From Sphingomonas sp. BT-65 (lineage in GTDB: Bacteria; Pseudomonadota; Alphaproteobacteria; Sphingomonadales; Sphingomonadaceae): 64,000 bases of DNA. A program made the position numbers and the translations under genes. Location of the stretch: contig NZ_JAPCIA010000001.1 in assembly GCF_026107375.2 (NCBI RefSeq), forward strand, positions 434,001 to 498,000, written 5' to 3'. The notes under the pieces were generated by a model that saw only the letters and a list, made by a program, of their open reading frames with translations, was not told the DNA's origin and ran no database searches. This document shows, piece by piece, positions 1-9,109 of this stretch (positions are counted from its first letter, which is position 1; every line of letters begins with the position of its first letter).

Positions 1-78
1 TGATGGTTAACGCCGTCCGGATTTGGGACGCGAGGCGCCGTCCCCTGTCCAACCCGTCAATCTTCGCCAGCCTATTGC

Positions 79-101
79 GTGATGTTATACTATATCCTAT
101 C
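79..101 (+). promoter_or_regulatory. Zur-like operator upstream of the zinc receptor
   Basis: A 23-base site centred on position 90 contains ATGTTATACTATA and matches 17 of 22 defined positions of the enterobacterial Zur consensus as I remember it (7-1-7 dyad, TGTTATA-N-TATAACA core). The left half is almost perfect and the right half degenerate. It ends 33 bases before the likely GTG start of a ZnuD-type receptor, which is where a zinc-responsive repressor would act. Calling it Zur is inference from motif and context. Confidence 0.6.
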
Positions 102-134
102 CGGCTCACGGTTCAGACAGCAAATGGGGTAATC

Positions 135-2228
135 GTGATCAGTCGCATCCATCTCTACAGCGCAGCCTCGTTCCTCGCGTTCGCGCCGGGCGAAGCGCTC
201 GCCAACAGCAGTGCCAGCACCGCCGGCCAGGCAGGCAGCCATGCTGAGGGCGAGGTGGTGATCACCGCCTCGCCGCTGCAGCAGACCGCCGACGAGACCG
301 CGACTCCCGTGATCACGCTGAGCGGCGAGGAACTGGTCCATCGCCGCCAGGCGACGCTCGGCGAGACGCTCGCTGGCCAGCCTGGCATCCAGGTCGAGAA
401 TTTCGGCGGCGGCGCCAGTCGGCCGGTGATTCGCGGCCAGACCGCACCGCGCGTCCAGGCGCTGAGCGACAGCTCGGCGATCATGGATGCCTCGACCATC
501 TCGCCCGATCACAATGTCACCACCGAGCCGCTGCTGCTGCGCGGGATCGAGGTGCTGCGCGGCCCCGCCACCCTGCTCTACGGCAGCGGCGCTGCGGGCG
601 GCGCGATCAACCTGCTCGACGACAAGGTGCCGACCGAACTGCCCAAGGGCGGAATCTCCGGCGTTGCCGAAGGCCGGCTCGGCACCGCCGACGCGGAACG
701 CGCGATCGTCGGCGGCGTCACCGCGGGCCTCGGGCCCTTCGCCTTCCGCGTCGAAGGCGTGCGTCGCAAGTCGGACGACTATCGCGTGCCCGATGCATTC
801 GGCAGCGACCATGTCGAAGGCTCGTACAATGACACTTCGACGCTCAGCGCCGGCCTCTCCTGGATCGGGCCGCGCGGCTATCTCGGCGTCGCCTATACCC
901 GCCAGCGCAGCGAATATGGCCTCCCCGGCCATAGCCACGAGTATGAGGACTGCCACCCGCACGGCACCAGCCTGCACTGCGGCGGTCACGGCCATGACGA
1001 CGGCGATCACGATCATGATCATGACCATGATCACGGCGCGCCTTATGTGAAGCTGCGCAGCGACCGCTTCGACATCCGCAGCGACTATCGTGATCCCCTG
1101 CCAGGGTTCGAGAAGATGCGCTTCCGGATGTCCTTCACCGATTACGAGCATGACGAGCTCGACGACGGCGAGGTCGCCACGACCTTCCGCAACAAGGGTT
1201 TCGACGGGCGTTTCGAGCTCACTCACAAGCCGATCGCGGGCCTGCGCGGCGTGATCGGGGTACAGCATTGGGAGAGTGAGTTCAGCGCCGAAGGTGCCGA
1301 AGCGTTCCTGATCAGCACCGAGACCAGGAACACCGCGCTCTTCCTGATGGAAACGCTCTCGCTCGGACCGGTGCGGCTCGAGCTCGCGGCGCGACAGGAA
1401 TGGCAGCAAGTCGAGCCGGCGGGGACGCGTTATCCCGGGATCAAGCACAGCCCCTTCTCGGCTTCAGGCGCGGCGATCTGGGATGTGGACGGCGACTATT
1501 CGGTCGCGCTGTCGCTTGCCCGGTCGCAGCGCGCGCCCAGCGTGCAGGAGCTTTACGCCTATGGTGTCCACCTCGCGACCAACACGTTCGAGATTGGGAT
1601 GGTCACCGGCAACACCCGCCTGCCCGACGACGTCTCGCTCGGCGTGGAGACCTCGAACTCGATCAACCTGACGCTGCGCAAGACGCGCGGGCCGACCACC
1701 TTCACGATCGGCGCCTACCACCAGGATTTCGATAACTATATCTACGCCAAGACGCTCGACCAGTTCGAGGATTTCCGCCTGATCCGCTATGTCGGCGCCG
1801 ACGCGACCTTCACTGGCGTCGACGGCGAGATCCGCCACGAGTTCACCCCCCAGTTCGCCGCGTCGATCTTCGGCGACTATGTCCGCGCCGAGCTCAAGGA
1901 CGGGCTCGGCAACCTGCCGCGCATCCCCGCCGGTCGGCTCGGCGGCCGCGTCGACGCGCATGTCGGCCCGCTCACCTTCGATGCGGAATATTATCATGTG
2001 TTCGAGCAGGGTAAGGTCGCCGCGTTCGAGACCAGCACCCCGGGCTACGACATGGTCAACGCAACCCTTGCCTACCGGCTCGAGCTGGGCGGATCGGCCA
2101 ATGCCGAGCTGTTCGTGCGCGGTACCAACCTCACCAACGAGCTGGCCTATAACCATGCCTCGTTCATCCGCGACGCGGCGCCGCTGCGCGGTCGCAACCT
2201 TGTGTTCGGCCTGCGCACCGCATTCTGA
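135..2228 (+). CDS. znuD: TonB-dependent outer-membrane zinc receptor, ZnuD-type
   Basis: An outer-membrane gated barrel that probably imports zinc with TonB energy. The open frame extends to position 3, but I choose GTG 135: a purine-rich stretch (GGGG) precedes it, the Zur-like site lies upstream, and the protein then begins with a signal peptide (ISRIHLYSAASFLAF...ALA). This gives 697 residues. After the signal come a plug domain (VITASPLQQ, then RGxxAPRVQ and LRGPATLLYGSGAAGGAIN) and a barrel ending in F. Around residues 265-303 lies a loop with YGLPGHSHEYEDCH, LHCGGHGH and a run of alternating His-Asp. This is the arrangement known from neisserial ZnuD, where the His/Asp loop binds zinc. 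The next gene overlaps its stop by one base. Confidence 0.85.
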   Translation: MISRIHLYSAASFLAFAPGEALANSSASTAGQAGSHAEGEVVITASPLQQTADETATPVITLSGEELVHRRQATLGETLAGQPGIQVENFGGGASRPVIRGQTAPRVQALSDSSAIMDASTISPDHNVTTEPLLLRGIEVLRGPATLLYGSGAAGGAINLLDDKVPTELPKGGISGVAEGRLGTADAERAIVGGVTAGLGPFAFRVEGVRRKSDDYRVPDAFGSDHVEGSYNDTSTLSAGLSWIGPRGYLGVAYTRQRSEYGLPGHSHEYEDCHPHGTSLHCGGHGHDDGDHDHDHDHDHGAPYVKLRSDRFDIRSDYRDPLPGFEKMRFRMSFTDYEHDELDDGEVATTFRNKGFDGRFELTHKPIAGLRGVIGVQHWESEFSAEGAEAFLISTETRNTALFLMETLSLGPVRLELAARQEWQQVEPAGTRYPGIKHSPFSASGAAIWDVDGDYSVALSLARSQRAPSVQELYAYGVHLATNTFEIGMVTGNTRLPDDVSLGVETSNSINLTLRKTRGPTTFTIGAYHQDFDNYIYAKTLDQFEDFRLIRYVGADATFTGVDGEIRHEFTPQFAASIFGDYVRAELKDGLGNLPRIPAGRLGGRVDAHVGPLTFDAEYYHVFEQGKVAAFETSTPGYDMVNATLAYRLELGGSANAELFVRGTNLTNELAYNHASFIRDAAPLRGRNLVFGLRTAF

Positions 2229-3001
2229 TGGCAGAGGGAGCCGGCGCCGGATCCTCGCTGTTCGCGCATATCGAGGATCTCCAGGGCGATCTGCCTTGGG
2301 GATCTCTGCTCGATGCCGGCACCGGCACGCATTCGGTCCGCTGGGTCTCCTCGATCGCGACCGATCGCTGGGTCGCGGTCACCGGTGCCACCGCGCATGC
2401 GGTGCAGGTGCGCGACGCCGTTGAAGCCGCCCGCCGGCCGCAGGATCGGCTCATCGCAGCCAATTGGGCGGATCCCGAGCTGCTCAAGGGCGAGCGCTTC
2501 GATACCGTGCTCGCCGACTATCTAATCGGCGCAGTCGAGGGCTTCGCGCCTTATTTCCAGGGCGCGATGTTCGCCCGGCTGCGCGCGCTCACCGCCCGCC
2601 GCTTCTATCTCGTCGGGCTCGAACCCTATGTCACGCACGATCCAGCCACCGAAGCCGGGCGGTTGGTCTGGGAGATCGGGCGCTTCCGTGACGCTTGCCT
2701 GCTGCTTGCCGGCGAGCGGCCCTATCGCGAATATCCGATGGGCTGGGTGCTCGATCGCATGGCCGAAGCGGGCTTCAAGCCGATCGCCGCGCGGCGCTTC
2801 CCGATCCGCTACAAGGCGCGCTTCGTGAACAGCCAGATCGACATGTGCGCCGCGCGAATCGCCCGGCTCGGCGACCCGGCGCTGACGTCCGCGCTCACCG
2901 CGCGTGGCGAGGAGCTGCGCGCCCGTGCACTCGCCTTCGCTGCGCGCAAGGACGGCATCCGTCACGGTTTCGACTATGTGATCGCCGCCGAGCCGGGCTG
3001 A
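2228..3001 (+). CDS. Class I SAM-dependent methyltransferase-like protein
   Basis: A 257-residue cytoplasmic protein with a Rossmann-type motif I (LLDAGTGTHSVRW, about residues 27-39), an acidic residue after strand 4 (FDTVLADYLIG) and the general layout of small SAM-dependent methyltransferases. The substrate cannot be read from sequence. The ATG shares a base with the TGA of the zinc receptor (TGATG), so the two are almost certainly co-translated and would share zinc control. A strong terminator lies just downstream but is oriented for the opposite-strand tRNA. The last third (FPIRYKARFVNSQIDMC) is not recognised. Confidence 0.65.
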   Translation: MAEGAGAGSSLFAHIEDLQGDLPWGSLLDAGTGTHSVRWVSSIATDRWVAVTGATAHAVQVRDAVEAARRPQDRLIAANWADPELLKGERFDTVLADYLIGAVEGFAPYFQGAMFARLRALTARRFYLVGLEPYVTHDPATEAGRLVWEIGRFRDACLLLAGERPYREYPMGWVLDRMAEAGFKPIAARRFPIRYKARFVNSQIDMCAARIARLGDPALTSALTARGEELRARALAFAARKDGIRHGFDYVIAAEPG

Positions 3002-3015
3002 GCGTTAGTCATACG

Positions 3016-3038
3016 AAAAAGGACGGCTTTCGCCGCCC
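3016..3038 (-). terminator. Rho-independent terminator of tRNA-Ala
   Basis: Read on the minus strand this is GGGCGGC, a GAAA tetraloop, GCCGTCC and then five T: a 7-bp stem (one G-U) with a U-tract. It lies 24 bases past the CCA end of the tRNA. The plus-strand methyltransferase ends 14 bases away, so the hairpin may slow both transcripts, but the U-tract serves the minus strand only. Confidence 0.8.
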
Positions 3039-3062
3039 TTGCCTCGTCCCGTTTGGAAGGAA

Positions 3063-3138
3063 TGGTGGAGCCGAGGGGGATCGAACCCCTGACCTTCGCA
3101 ATGCCATTGCGACGCTCTCCCAGCTGAGCTACGGCCCC
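3063..3138 (-). tRNA. tRNA-Ala (anticodon GGC)
   Basis: A 76-nucleotide tRNA with encoded CCA. The acceptor is GGGGCCG paired with CGGCTCC and contains the G3-U70 wobble pair that identifies alanine tRNAs. The D arm contains GCTCAGCTGGGAGAGC, the anticodon loop reads TGGCATT giving GGC, and the T arm carries GGTTCGATCCC. It decodes GCC, a frequent alanine codon in this GC-rich genome. Confidence 0.96.
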
Positions 3139-3153
3139 ATCCGTTCCGGGAAG

Positions 3154-3177
3154 GCGATGGCCTCTAGCAGCCATCGC
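3154..3177 (-). other. Perfect 8-bp hairpin between tRNA-Ala and the TIGR02300 gene
   Basis: GCGATGGC and GCCATCGC form a perfect 8-bp inverted repeat around an 8-base loop that contains CTAG. On the minus strand it follows the TIGR02300 gene and precedes the tRNA. No T-run follows it, so it could be a weak terminator or a processing hairpin. Confidence 0.4.
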
Positions 3178-3214
3178 GTGGTTTGCAACCGGGTTTTTTT
3201 CGAGTTTCCGGTTC

Positions 3215-3535
3215 TCAGGTCTCTTCGTCGTCGTCGCCGGTGTCGACCCCCAGGTCGTCGTCGCCGCCCAGGTCGACATCGTCGTCGGGCGAGCCCTCAG
3301 CGTCCTCATCGACGTCCAGATCCTCATCGCCCAGATCCGCGTCCTCGACCTTGACCTTGTCGACCTCGCTCTTCACCACCTCGAACGGCAGCGGCTGCTT
3401 CGACTTGAGGACCGGCTCCGGCTCCCAGGCAAAGCCGCAGCTGATGCAGGTGACCGGCTCGTCCTTGGTCAGGTCATAGAAGCGCGTCGCGCATTTCGGG
3501 CAGGTCCGTTTCGTGCCCCATTCCGGCTTCACCAT
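3215..3535 (-). CDS. TIGR02300 family (FYDLN acid domain) protein
   Basis: A 106-residue protein of unknown function typical of alphaproteobacteria. The N-terminal half is a small zinc-ribbon-like module with two Cys pairs (CPKC near residue 12, CISC near residue 30) around FYDLT, the variant here of the family's FYDLN signature. The C-terminal half is a low-complexity tail made almost only of Asp, Glu, Gly and Val, giving a strongly negative protein. It stands alone, divergent from aroA. The acidic tail suggests an interaction with basic proteins or nucleic-acid machinery, but no role can be assigned. Confidence 0.85.
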   Translation of the reverse strand: MVKPEWGTKRTCPKCATRFYDLTKDEPVTCISCGFAWEPEPVLKSKQPLPFEVVKSEVDKVKVEDADLGDEDLDVDEDAEGSPDDDVDLGGDDDLGVDTGDDDEET

Positions 3536-3644
3536 GTGCCGCTCTTACCTTTTCTTCGATTTAGCAGGGTGACGGGAAGCTTGTCCCCGTTTGAAGTGGC
3601 GCGCGCCTTGCCATAGCGCAAGCCCCCTGTCAAAGCCGCCGCCA

Positions 3645-4982
3645 ATGAGCGCTGCAACACCCCTCCCTCTCGCCGTTTCCGCCCGCGGTCCACTGCGCGG
3701 TACTCTCACGGTGCCCGGCGACAAGTCGATCAGCCACCGCTCGCTGATGTTTGCCGGCCTTGCCGTCGGAGAAAGCCGGATCGAGGGACTGCTGGAGGGC
3801 GAGGATGTGCTCGCCACTGCCGCGGCGATGCGAGCGATGGGCACCACGATCGAGCGCCGCGACGACGGCGTATGGCACGTCTGGGGCGTCGGCGTCGGCG
3901 GGCTGCTCCAGCCCGAGATGGCGCTGGAGATGGGCAATTCGGGTACTTCAACGCGGCTGCTGATGGGCCTCGTCGCCAGCCACCCGATCACCGCGACCTT
4001 CACCGGCGATGCCTCGCTCTCCAAGCGCCCGATGGGCCGGGTGATCGATCCACTGTCGCGGATGGGCGCTGATTTCACATCGAGTCCCGGCGGCCGCCTC
4101 CCGCTCACCATGCGCGGCCTCTGCCCCGCGGTGCCGATCGAATACACGCTCCCCGTCGCCTCGGCCCAGGTCAAGTCGGCGGTGCTGCTCGCGGGGCTCA
4201 ACACGCCGGGCATCACCCGCGTGATCGAGCCGGTCCCGACGCGCGACCATAGCGAACGCATGCTCACCGGCTTCGGCGCTGATCTGACCGTCGAGGAGAC
4301 GCTGCAGGGCCGAATCATCTCGATCCGCGGTGAGGCCGAGCTCAGACCCCAGCAGATCACCGTCCCCGGCGACCCTTCCTCCGCCGCCTTCTGGATGGTC
4401 GCCGCCTCGATCGCCCCCGGCTCGGACATCACCATCGCCAATGTCGGCCTCAACCCGACGCGCACCGGGCTGATCACTGCGCTCAAGATGATGGGCGCTG
4501 ACATCGCCCAGGTGAACCCGCGCATCGTCGGCGGCGAGCCGGTCGCCGACCTGCGCGTGCGCCACGCACCGCTCAAGGCGATCGAGGTGCCGCACGATCT
4601 CGCGCCGAGCATGATCGACGAATATCCCGTGCTGTTCGTCGCCGCTTCCTTTGCCGAGGGCCGCACCGTCGCACGCGGTGCCGATGAGCTCCGCGTCAAG
4701 GAATCGGACCGCATCGCCGCGATGGTCGCTGCGCTCCGGCCCAACGGCGTCGCACTCGAGGAGTATGAGGATGGCCTCGCCATCACCGGCACCGGCGGCG
4801 ATCCTATCCCCGGCGGCGCTCCGGTCGCCTCGAAACTCGACCATCGTATCGCGATGAGCATGGCGGTGGCTGGACTCGGCGCGAAGGCCGACGTGAGCAT
4901 CGACGACATTGCCCCGGTCGCCACCAGCTATCCGGGGTTCTTCTCGACCCTCGATTCGCTTACCGGCCGCACCGAACCATGA
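3645..4982 (+). CDS. aroA: 3-phosphoshikimate 1-carboxyvinyltransferase (EPSP synthase)
   Basis: Sixth step of the shikimate pathway: transfers enolpyruvyl from PEP to shikimate-3-phosphate in the cytoplasm. ATG 3645 gives [19 protein letters not shown] and 445 residues, normal for the family; the frame stays open further upstream but that part looks non-coding. Visible signatures are [21 protein letters not shown] near the N-terminus, the [13 protein letters not shown] substrate loop, and [12 protein letters not shown] with the catalytic Lys/Glu region. The stop overlaps the ATG of cmk by four bases (ATGA), a common pairing in alphaproteobacteria. Confidence 0.96.
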   Translation: MSAATPLPLAVSARGPLRGTLTVPGDKSISHRSLMFAGLAVGESRIEGLLEGEDVLATAAAMRAMGTTIERRDDGVWHVWGVGVGGLLQPEMALEMGNSGTSTRLLMGLVASHPITATFTGDASLSKRPMGRVIDPLSRMGADFTSSPGGRLPLTMRGLCPAVPIEYTLPVASAQVKSAVLLAGLNTPGITRVIEPVPTRDHSERMLTGFGADLTVEETLQGRIISIRGEAELRPQQITVPGDPSSAAFWMVAASIAPGSDITIANVGLNPTRTGLITALKMMGADIAQVNPRIVGGEPVADLRVRHAPLKAIEVPHDLAPSMIDEYPVLFVAASFAEGRTVARGADELRVKESDRIAAMVAALRPNGVALEEYEDGLAITGTGGDPIPGGAPVASKLDHRIAMSMAVAGLGAKADVSIDDIAPVATSYPGFFSTLDSLTGRTEP

Positions 4983-5623
4983 TCATCGCCGTCGACGGAC
5001 CCGCAGCATCGGGCAAGGGCACCATCGCCCGTGCCCTCGCGCGTCATTACGAGCTTCCCCATCTCGACACCGGGCTGCTCTACCGTGCGGTCGCCGCCAC
5101 CGTACTGCGCGAGGAGCTGAACCCGGAGAAGGAAGCCGACGCCGTCGCCGCGACCGGGTTCGACGACCTGCTGCTTGCCGACGAATGGCTGCGCACCGAT
5201 GAAGTGGGCAAGATCGCGTCCGTCGTATCAGCCCACCCGCTGGTCCGCGCCGCGCTGCTTCAGCGCCAGAAGCGTTTCGCCCACCAGCCCGGCGGCGCGA
5301 TCCTCGATGGGCGCGATATCGGCACGGTGATCGCGCCCGACGCTGACGCCAAGCTGTTCGTCAAGGCGACTCCCACGATCCGTGCCCAGCGCCGCCACGC
5401 CGAGCTGCGCCGCAACGGCATCATGGCAAGCCTCGACAAGGTGCTTGCCGACATCCGTGCGCGCGACGAGCGCGACACCAAGCGCGCTGACGCGCCGCTG
5501 GTCGCCGCGCCCGATGCCGCGGTGCTCGACACCAGCTTCCTATCGATCGAGGCCGCCGTGCAGAAGGCGATCCAGCTAGTCGAGACGCAACGCGCGAAGA
5601 AGGCGGCCGCAACCGCCCGCTGA
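4979..5623 (+). CDS. cmk: Cytidylate kinase
   Basis: Phosphorylates CMP and dCMP to the diphosphates using ATP. The 214-residue protein begins [20 protein letters not shown], containing the P-loop (GPAASGKGT), followed by [13 protein letters not shown] for substrate binding, [19 protein letters not shown] and the RDERD lid segment. It is translationally coupled to aroA. Its TGA abuts, with no spacer, the stop of the convergent ccmI-like gene. Confidence 0.95.
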   Translation: MIIAVDGPAASGKGTIARALARHYELPHLDTGLLYRAVAATVLREELNPEKEADAVAATGFDDLLLADEWLRTDEVGKIASVVSAHPLVRAALLQRQKRFAHQPGGAILDGRDIGTVIAPDADAKLFVKATPTIRAQRRHAELRRNGIMASLDKVLADIRARDERDTKRADAPLVAAPDAAVLDTSFLSIEAAVQKAIQLVETQRAKKAAATAR

Positions 5624-6280
5624 TCAGCTGGCCGGGGGCGTCCCCTGCCCTTCGCTCGCCTGGATCGCCAGGAACTGCTCGAGCAGCGCCACCCGCGTCG
5701 CGATGTCCTTGCGATAGCTTGCATCGGGCGGGGTCAGCGTCAGCGCGCGCTTCCACCACGGCAACGCCGCGGCGAACTGCCCGGCGCGCACATGCGCGAG
5801 GCCATAGAAGAACGCCGGCCCCGGATGCTTCGGCGCCAGCGCCACCGCGCGCCGGAACGCCACCCCCGCCGCTGGCGACACCGTTCGCCCGTCGGCCTCG
5901 ACCAACGTCATGCCGTACCAGGTCCACAGCGCGGCGTCGTTCGGCGAGGAGCGCACCCCGCCCTGCATGAACCTGGCGGCCTTCTCGGGATCGCCCCCAC
6001 GGACCAGCGCATCGGCCGCGAAGAAATAGCCGTCAATATAGGTGAAGCGGCCGAACATCGCGCCGCGCAGGTCGCGCAGCATCGGCTCGTCGGGCTGCGC
6101 CTTCTTCGCTGCCTCGACCAGGGCGCCGGAGAGCTCGGGCCGCGCCTGCAGCGCATAGCCCGCTGCGCCCAGCATCAGCGCCGCGCCGGCGAACGACCAC
6201 AAGGTCCGCGGCAGCCCGAGCAGCCACAGCAGCGCGAACGCCGCCGCACCAATCCCGGCGAGCACGATCCAGCCTATCAT
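5624..6280 (-). CDS. CcmI-like TPR protein of cytochrome c maturation
   Basis: Last gene of the ccm operon. The 218-residue protein has two N-terminal membrane helices (about residues 3-23 and 28-46) and then tetratricopeptide repeats (ALWTWYGMTLVEADG, PGPAFFYGLAHVRAGQFAAALPWWKRALTLTP). That matches the periplasmic TPR part of CcmI/CycH, which holds apocytochrome c for the haem lyase. It is shorter than a full CcmI (about 400 residues). Its start overlaps the ccmH stop by four bases. Confidence 0.75.
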   Translation of the reverse strand: MIGWIVLAGIGAAAFALLWLLGLPRTLWSFAGAALMLGAAGYALQARPELSGALVEAAKKAQPDEPMLRDLRGAMFGRFTYIDGYFFAADALVRGGDPEKAARFMQGGVRSSPNDAALWTWYGMTLVEADGRTVSPAAGVAFRRAVALAPKHPGPAFFYGLAHVRAGQFAAALPWWKRALTLTPPDASYRKDIATRVALLEQFLAIQASEGQGTPPAS

Positions 6281-6654
6281 TTGCGCCGCCTCCGCAGCGT
6301 GCTACGCGCCAGCCACAGCCCGGCACCCAGCAACAACAAGGGCGCCAGCCACAGCGGCGCGGTCATCCAGCTCAGCGGCGGGTCATAGGTCACATAGCTG
6401 CCATAGCGCTCGACCAGCCAGTCGCGCACCGCTCCGGGCTTCTCCCCCGCCGCGATCTTCTGGCGCACGATTCGCCGCATATCGGCCGCCATGTCGACGT
6501 CGCTGTCGGCGATCGACTGGCCCTGGCAGACCAGGCAGCGCAGCGTCTCCATCAGCGCCGCGGCCTCCGCCTCTTTCGCGGCATCGGGCAACTGTGCATA
6601 GCCCAGATTCGCAGGCACGCTCGCGGCCAGCGCCACACCGAGCAACAGGCTCAT
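6277..6654 (-). CDS. ccmH: Cytochrome c-type biogenesis protein CcmH
   Basis: A membrane-anchored thiol-disulfide protein that reduces the CXXCH motif of apocytochrome c together with CcmG. The frame stays open far upstream; I choose the ATG at 6654 because it overlaps the TGA of dsbE (ATGA) and gives a signal sequence (MSLLLGVALAASVPANLGYA). The 125-residue product has the family motif LRCLVCQGQSIADSD with Cys 40 and 43, and a C-terminal transmembrane helix (APLWLAPLLLLGAGLWLA) followed by a basic tail. Confidence 0.92.
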   Translation of the reverse strand: MSLLLGVALAASVPANLGYAQLPDAAKEAEAAALMETLRCLVCQGQSIADSDVDMAADMRRIVRQKIAAGEKPGAVRDWLVERYGSYVTYDPPLSWMTAPLWLAPLLLLGAGLWLARSTLRRRRK

Positions 6655-7178
6655 CGCGCCGCCTCCAGCGCCTTGAGCAGCTTCGGCACATCCTCCGCGC
6701 GGATGTCGCCGATATGCTGCGCCGCGATCCGCCCCTGGCCGTCGATCACGAAGGTCTCGGGAACGCCCGCCGACCCGATCCCGATCTGCACCCGCCGCTC
6801 CTGATCGTTGCCGATCCGCGCGTAAGGATCGCCGTTCCGCGCCAGGAACGCCGCCACCGCCTCGGGCCGGTCCCTGATCGCCACCGCATCGATCTCGACG
6901 CCTGCCTGTTTGAGCCGCATCAGCTGAGGCGCCTCGGCGATGCACGGCACGCACCAGCTCGCGAAGACGTTGAGCAGCCGCGGCTTGCCGGTCGCGAGAT
7001 CGGCGCGGCTGAGCCCCGGCTTGCCCTCGACCATCGCCGGCAGGCTGAATTCGGGCAGCGGCTTGCCGACCAGCGCGGACTTGACCACCGTCTCGCTCGT
7101 GCCGGTCAGCCGCCACGCCCCGAGCGCGACGACGCCCAGGAACACCACCAGCGGCACCCAAAGAGCCCAGCACCTCAC
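6651..7178 (-). CDS. dsbE: Thiol:disulfide interchange protein DsbE/CcmG
   Basis: A periplasmic, membrane-tethered thioredoxin-fold reductant for haem attachment to c-type cytochromes. I place the start at GTG 7178: it overlaps the ccmF stop (GTGA), a GAGGAGG ribosome site lies just upstream, and the protein then begins RCWALWVPLVVFLGVVALGAW, an uncleaved anchor. The 175-residue product has LLNVFASWCVPCIAEAPQL with the redox pair Cys76-Cys79, and the cis-Pro region GVPETFVID. Confidence 0.93.
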   Translation of the reverse strand: MRCWALWVPLVVFLGVVALGAWRLTGTSETVVKSALVGKPLPEFSLPAMVEGKPGLSRADLATGKPRLLNVFASWCVPCIAEAPQLMRLKQAGVEIDAVAIRDRPEAVAAFLARNGDPYARIGNDQERRVQIGIGSAGVPETFVIDGQGRIAAQHIGDIRAEDVPKLLKALEAAR

Positions 7179-9109
7179 CACTCCGCCTCCTCGCGCCGCC
7201 GCGCATTGCGCCGCTCGCGCTTCACCCGCCCGAGCAGCGAGAGCGCACCGCCGAGCGCGACCAGCCCGCCGCCGAACCAGATCAGCGTTACGAACGGCTT
7301 CCACCACAGCCGCAGCTGCCAGCGCCCCTGCGCATCCTGCTGCCCGAGCACGGCATAGAGCTGCCCATCGATCCGGGTCGAGATCGAGGCCTCGGCGGTG
7401 TCCGTCGGCGGCGAGGAATAATAGCGCCGCTGCGGACGTAACAGGAGCATCGGCCCGTCCACCGGCCCGCGCGAGGCTGTCACCCGCCCCTCGACCGCCG
7501 ACCAGTTGTCACCGATCACCGGCGCTACACCGTTCAGAACCACGCGCCACGGCCCGACATAATAAGGCTGGCCATAGCGCGCCGCGACCAGCCGCTCGCT
7601 GGTGAAGGCGCTGTCTGCCGCCATCCCCGCGACGCTCACCGCCACCCCGAAATGCGCGATCATCATGCCCCAGGTGAACAGCGGCACGCGGCGCAGCTTG
7701 CGCTTCCACAGCGGCGCGAAGCTCGCCACCGCGAGCCCCGCGGCAAGCCCCAGACCGACGATCTCCATCCACCCGGCGTCCGGCGCCGCCGCGAACGTTC
7801 CGGCCATCACCAGCACCGCCAGCGTCGCCGGCACGGTCAGCTTGGCCAGCAGCGGGTTGAGATGATCCCGCCGCCAGTTGAGCAGCGGCCCCGCCGCCAT
7901 CGCCGCCACCAGCGCCAGCGCGATCGGCCCCGCCGCCTTGTTGAAGAAGGGCGGCCCGACCGAGAGCTGCTCGCCCATCGCTTGCGCGACGATCGGATAG
8001 AGCGTCCCGATCAGCACGATGCCGAGGATCACGCTGAGCAGCAGATTGTTGAGCACCAGCCCGCCCTCGCGGCTGAGCAGGTCGAACCCCTGCCCCGCTT
8101 TCACCCGCCCGACCCGCAGGCCGTAGAGCGCCAGCGCACCGCCGATATAGAGGGCGAGCAGCACGAGGATGAAGCTCCCCCGTGTCGGATCGACCGCGAA
8201 GGCATGCACGCTGGTCAGGATGCCCGAGCGGACGAGGAAGGTCCCGACCATCGACATCGAGAAGGCCACGACGGCCAGCATCAGCGTCCAGGCGCGCAGC
8301 CCATCGCGCGCCGCCAGCACGTTGACCGAATGAAGCAATGCCGTCGCCGCGAGCCACGGCATCAGCGAGGCATTCTCGACCGGATCCCAGAACCACCAGC
8401 CGCCCCAGCCCAGCTCGTAATAGGCCCAATAGCTACCCGCGGTGATGCCGATCGTCAGGAACACCCAGGCGCCCAGCACCCAGGGCCGCATCGCCCGCGC
8501 GAACGCCGCGCCCACCTCGCCCGTCAGCATCGCGCCGACCGCGAAGGAGAAAGCGATCGAGAGCCCGACATAGCCGAAATAGAGCGTCGGTGGATGGAAG
8601 GCCAAGCCCGGGTCCTGCAGCAGCGGATTAAGCCCCATCCCGTCCAATGCCGGCGGATCGAGCCGGGTGAACGGGCTCGAAGCGATCAGCAGGAAGGCAT
8701 AGAAACCGAGCGCGATGAAGGCCTGCGCGCCCAATGTCGCGGTCAGCGTCGCACGGTCGAGCTTCTTCTCCAGCAGCGCGATCGCCGCCCCGGCCAGCGC
8801 CAGCACCGTGACCCACAGCAGCATCGAGCCTTCATGGTTCCCCCACGCGCCCGCGAACTTGTAGAGCCACGGCTTGGCCGAATGGCTGTTCTGCGCGACC
8901 AGCAGCACCGACATGTCGGACCGCAGGAACAGCAGGATCAGCAGGCCGAACGACAGCGCCGCCAGCGCGCCCTGTACGATCGCCACCGGCCGCACCGCTT
9001 CGACCAACTGGTCCTGCTTGAGCCGCAACCCCAGCGCGGCCATCGCCAGCTGCATCAGCGCCATCGCCGCGGCGAACCACAGCGCCGCCAGCCCCGCCTC
9101 GGCGATCAT
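7175..9109 (-). CDS. ccmF: Haem lyase subunit CcmF
   Basis: A multi-spanning inner-membrane protein that attaches haem to apocytochrome c with CcmH and CcmI. At 644 residues it has the usual length and about fourteen hydrophobic segments. The haem-handling WWD signature is visible as ELGWGGWWFWDPVENASLMPWL, and the conserved MVGTFLVRSGILTSVHAFA follows. Four-base overlaps join it to ccmE upstream and dsbE downstream. Confidence 0.95.
   Translation of the reverse strand: MIAEAGLAALWFAAAMALMQLAMAALGLRLKQDQLVEAVRPVAIVQGALAALSFGLLILLFLRSDMSVLLVAQNSHSAKPWLYKFAGAWGNHEGSMLLWVTVLALAGAAIALLEKKLDRATLTATLGAQAFIALGFYAFLLIASSPFTRLDPPALDGMGLNPLLQDPGLAFHPPTLYFGYVGLSIAFSFAVGAMLTGEVGAAFARAMRPWVLGAWVFLTIGITAGSYWAYYELGWGGWWFWDPVENASLMPWLAATALLHSVNVLAARDGLRAWTLMLAVVAFSMSMVGTFLVRSGILTSVHAFAVDPTRGSFILVLLALYIGGALALYGLRVGRVKAGQGFDLLSREGGLVLNNLLLSVILGIVLIGTLYPIVAQAMGEQLSVGPPFFNKAAGPIALALVAAMAAGPLLNWRRDHLNPLLAKLTVPATLAVLVMAGTFAAAPDAGWMEIVGLGLAAGLAVASFAPLWKRKLRRVPLFTWGMMIAHFGVAVSVAGMAADSAFTSERLVAARYGQPYYVGPWRVVLNGVAPVIGDNWSAVEGRVTASRGPVDGPMLLLRPQRRYYSSPPTDTAEASISTRIDGQLYAVLGQQDAQGRWQLRLWWKPFVTLIWFGGGLVALGGALSLLGRVKRERRNARRREEAEW

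Noticed and set aside
3..134. N-terminal extension of the zinc receptor from the ATG at position 3
   Set aside because: It would place the signal peptide more than 40 residues inside the protein and put the Zur-like operator inside the coding region. GTG 135 fits better.
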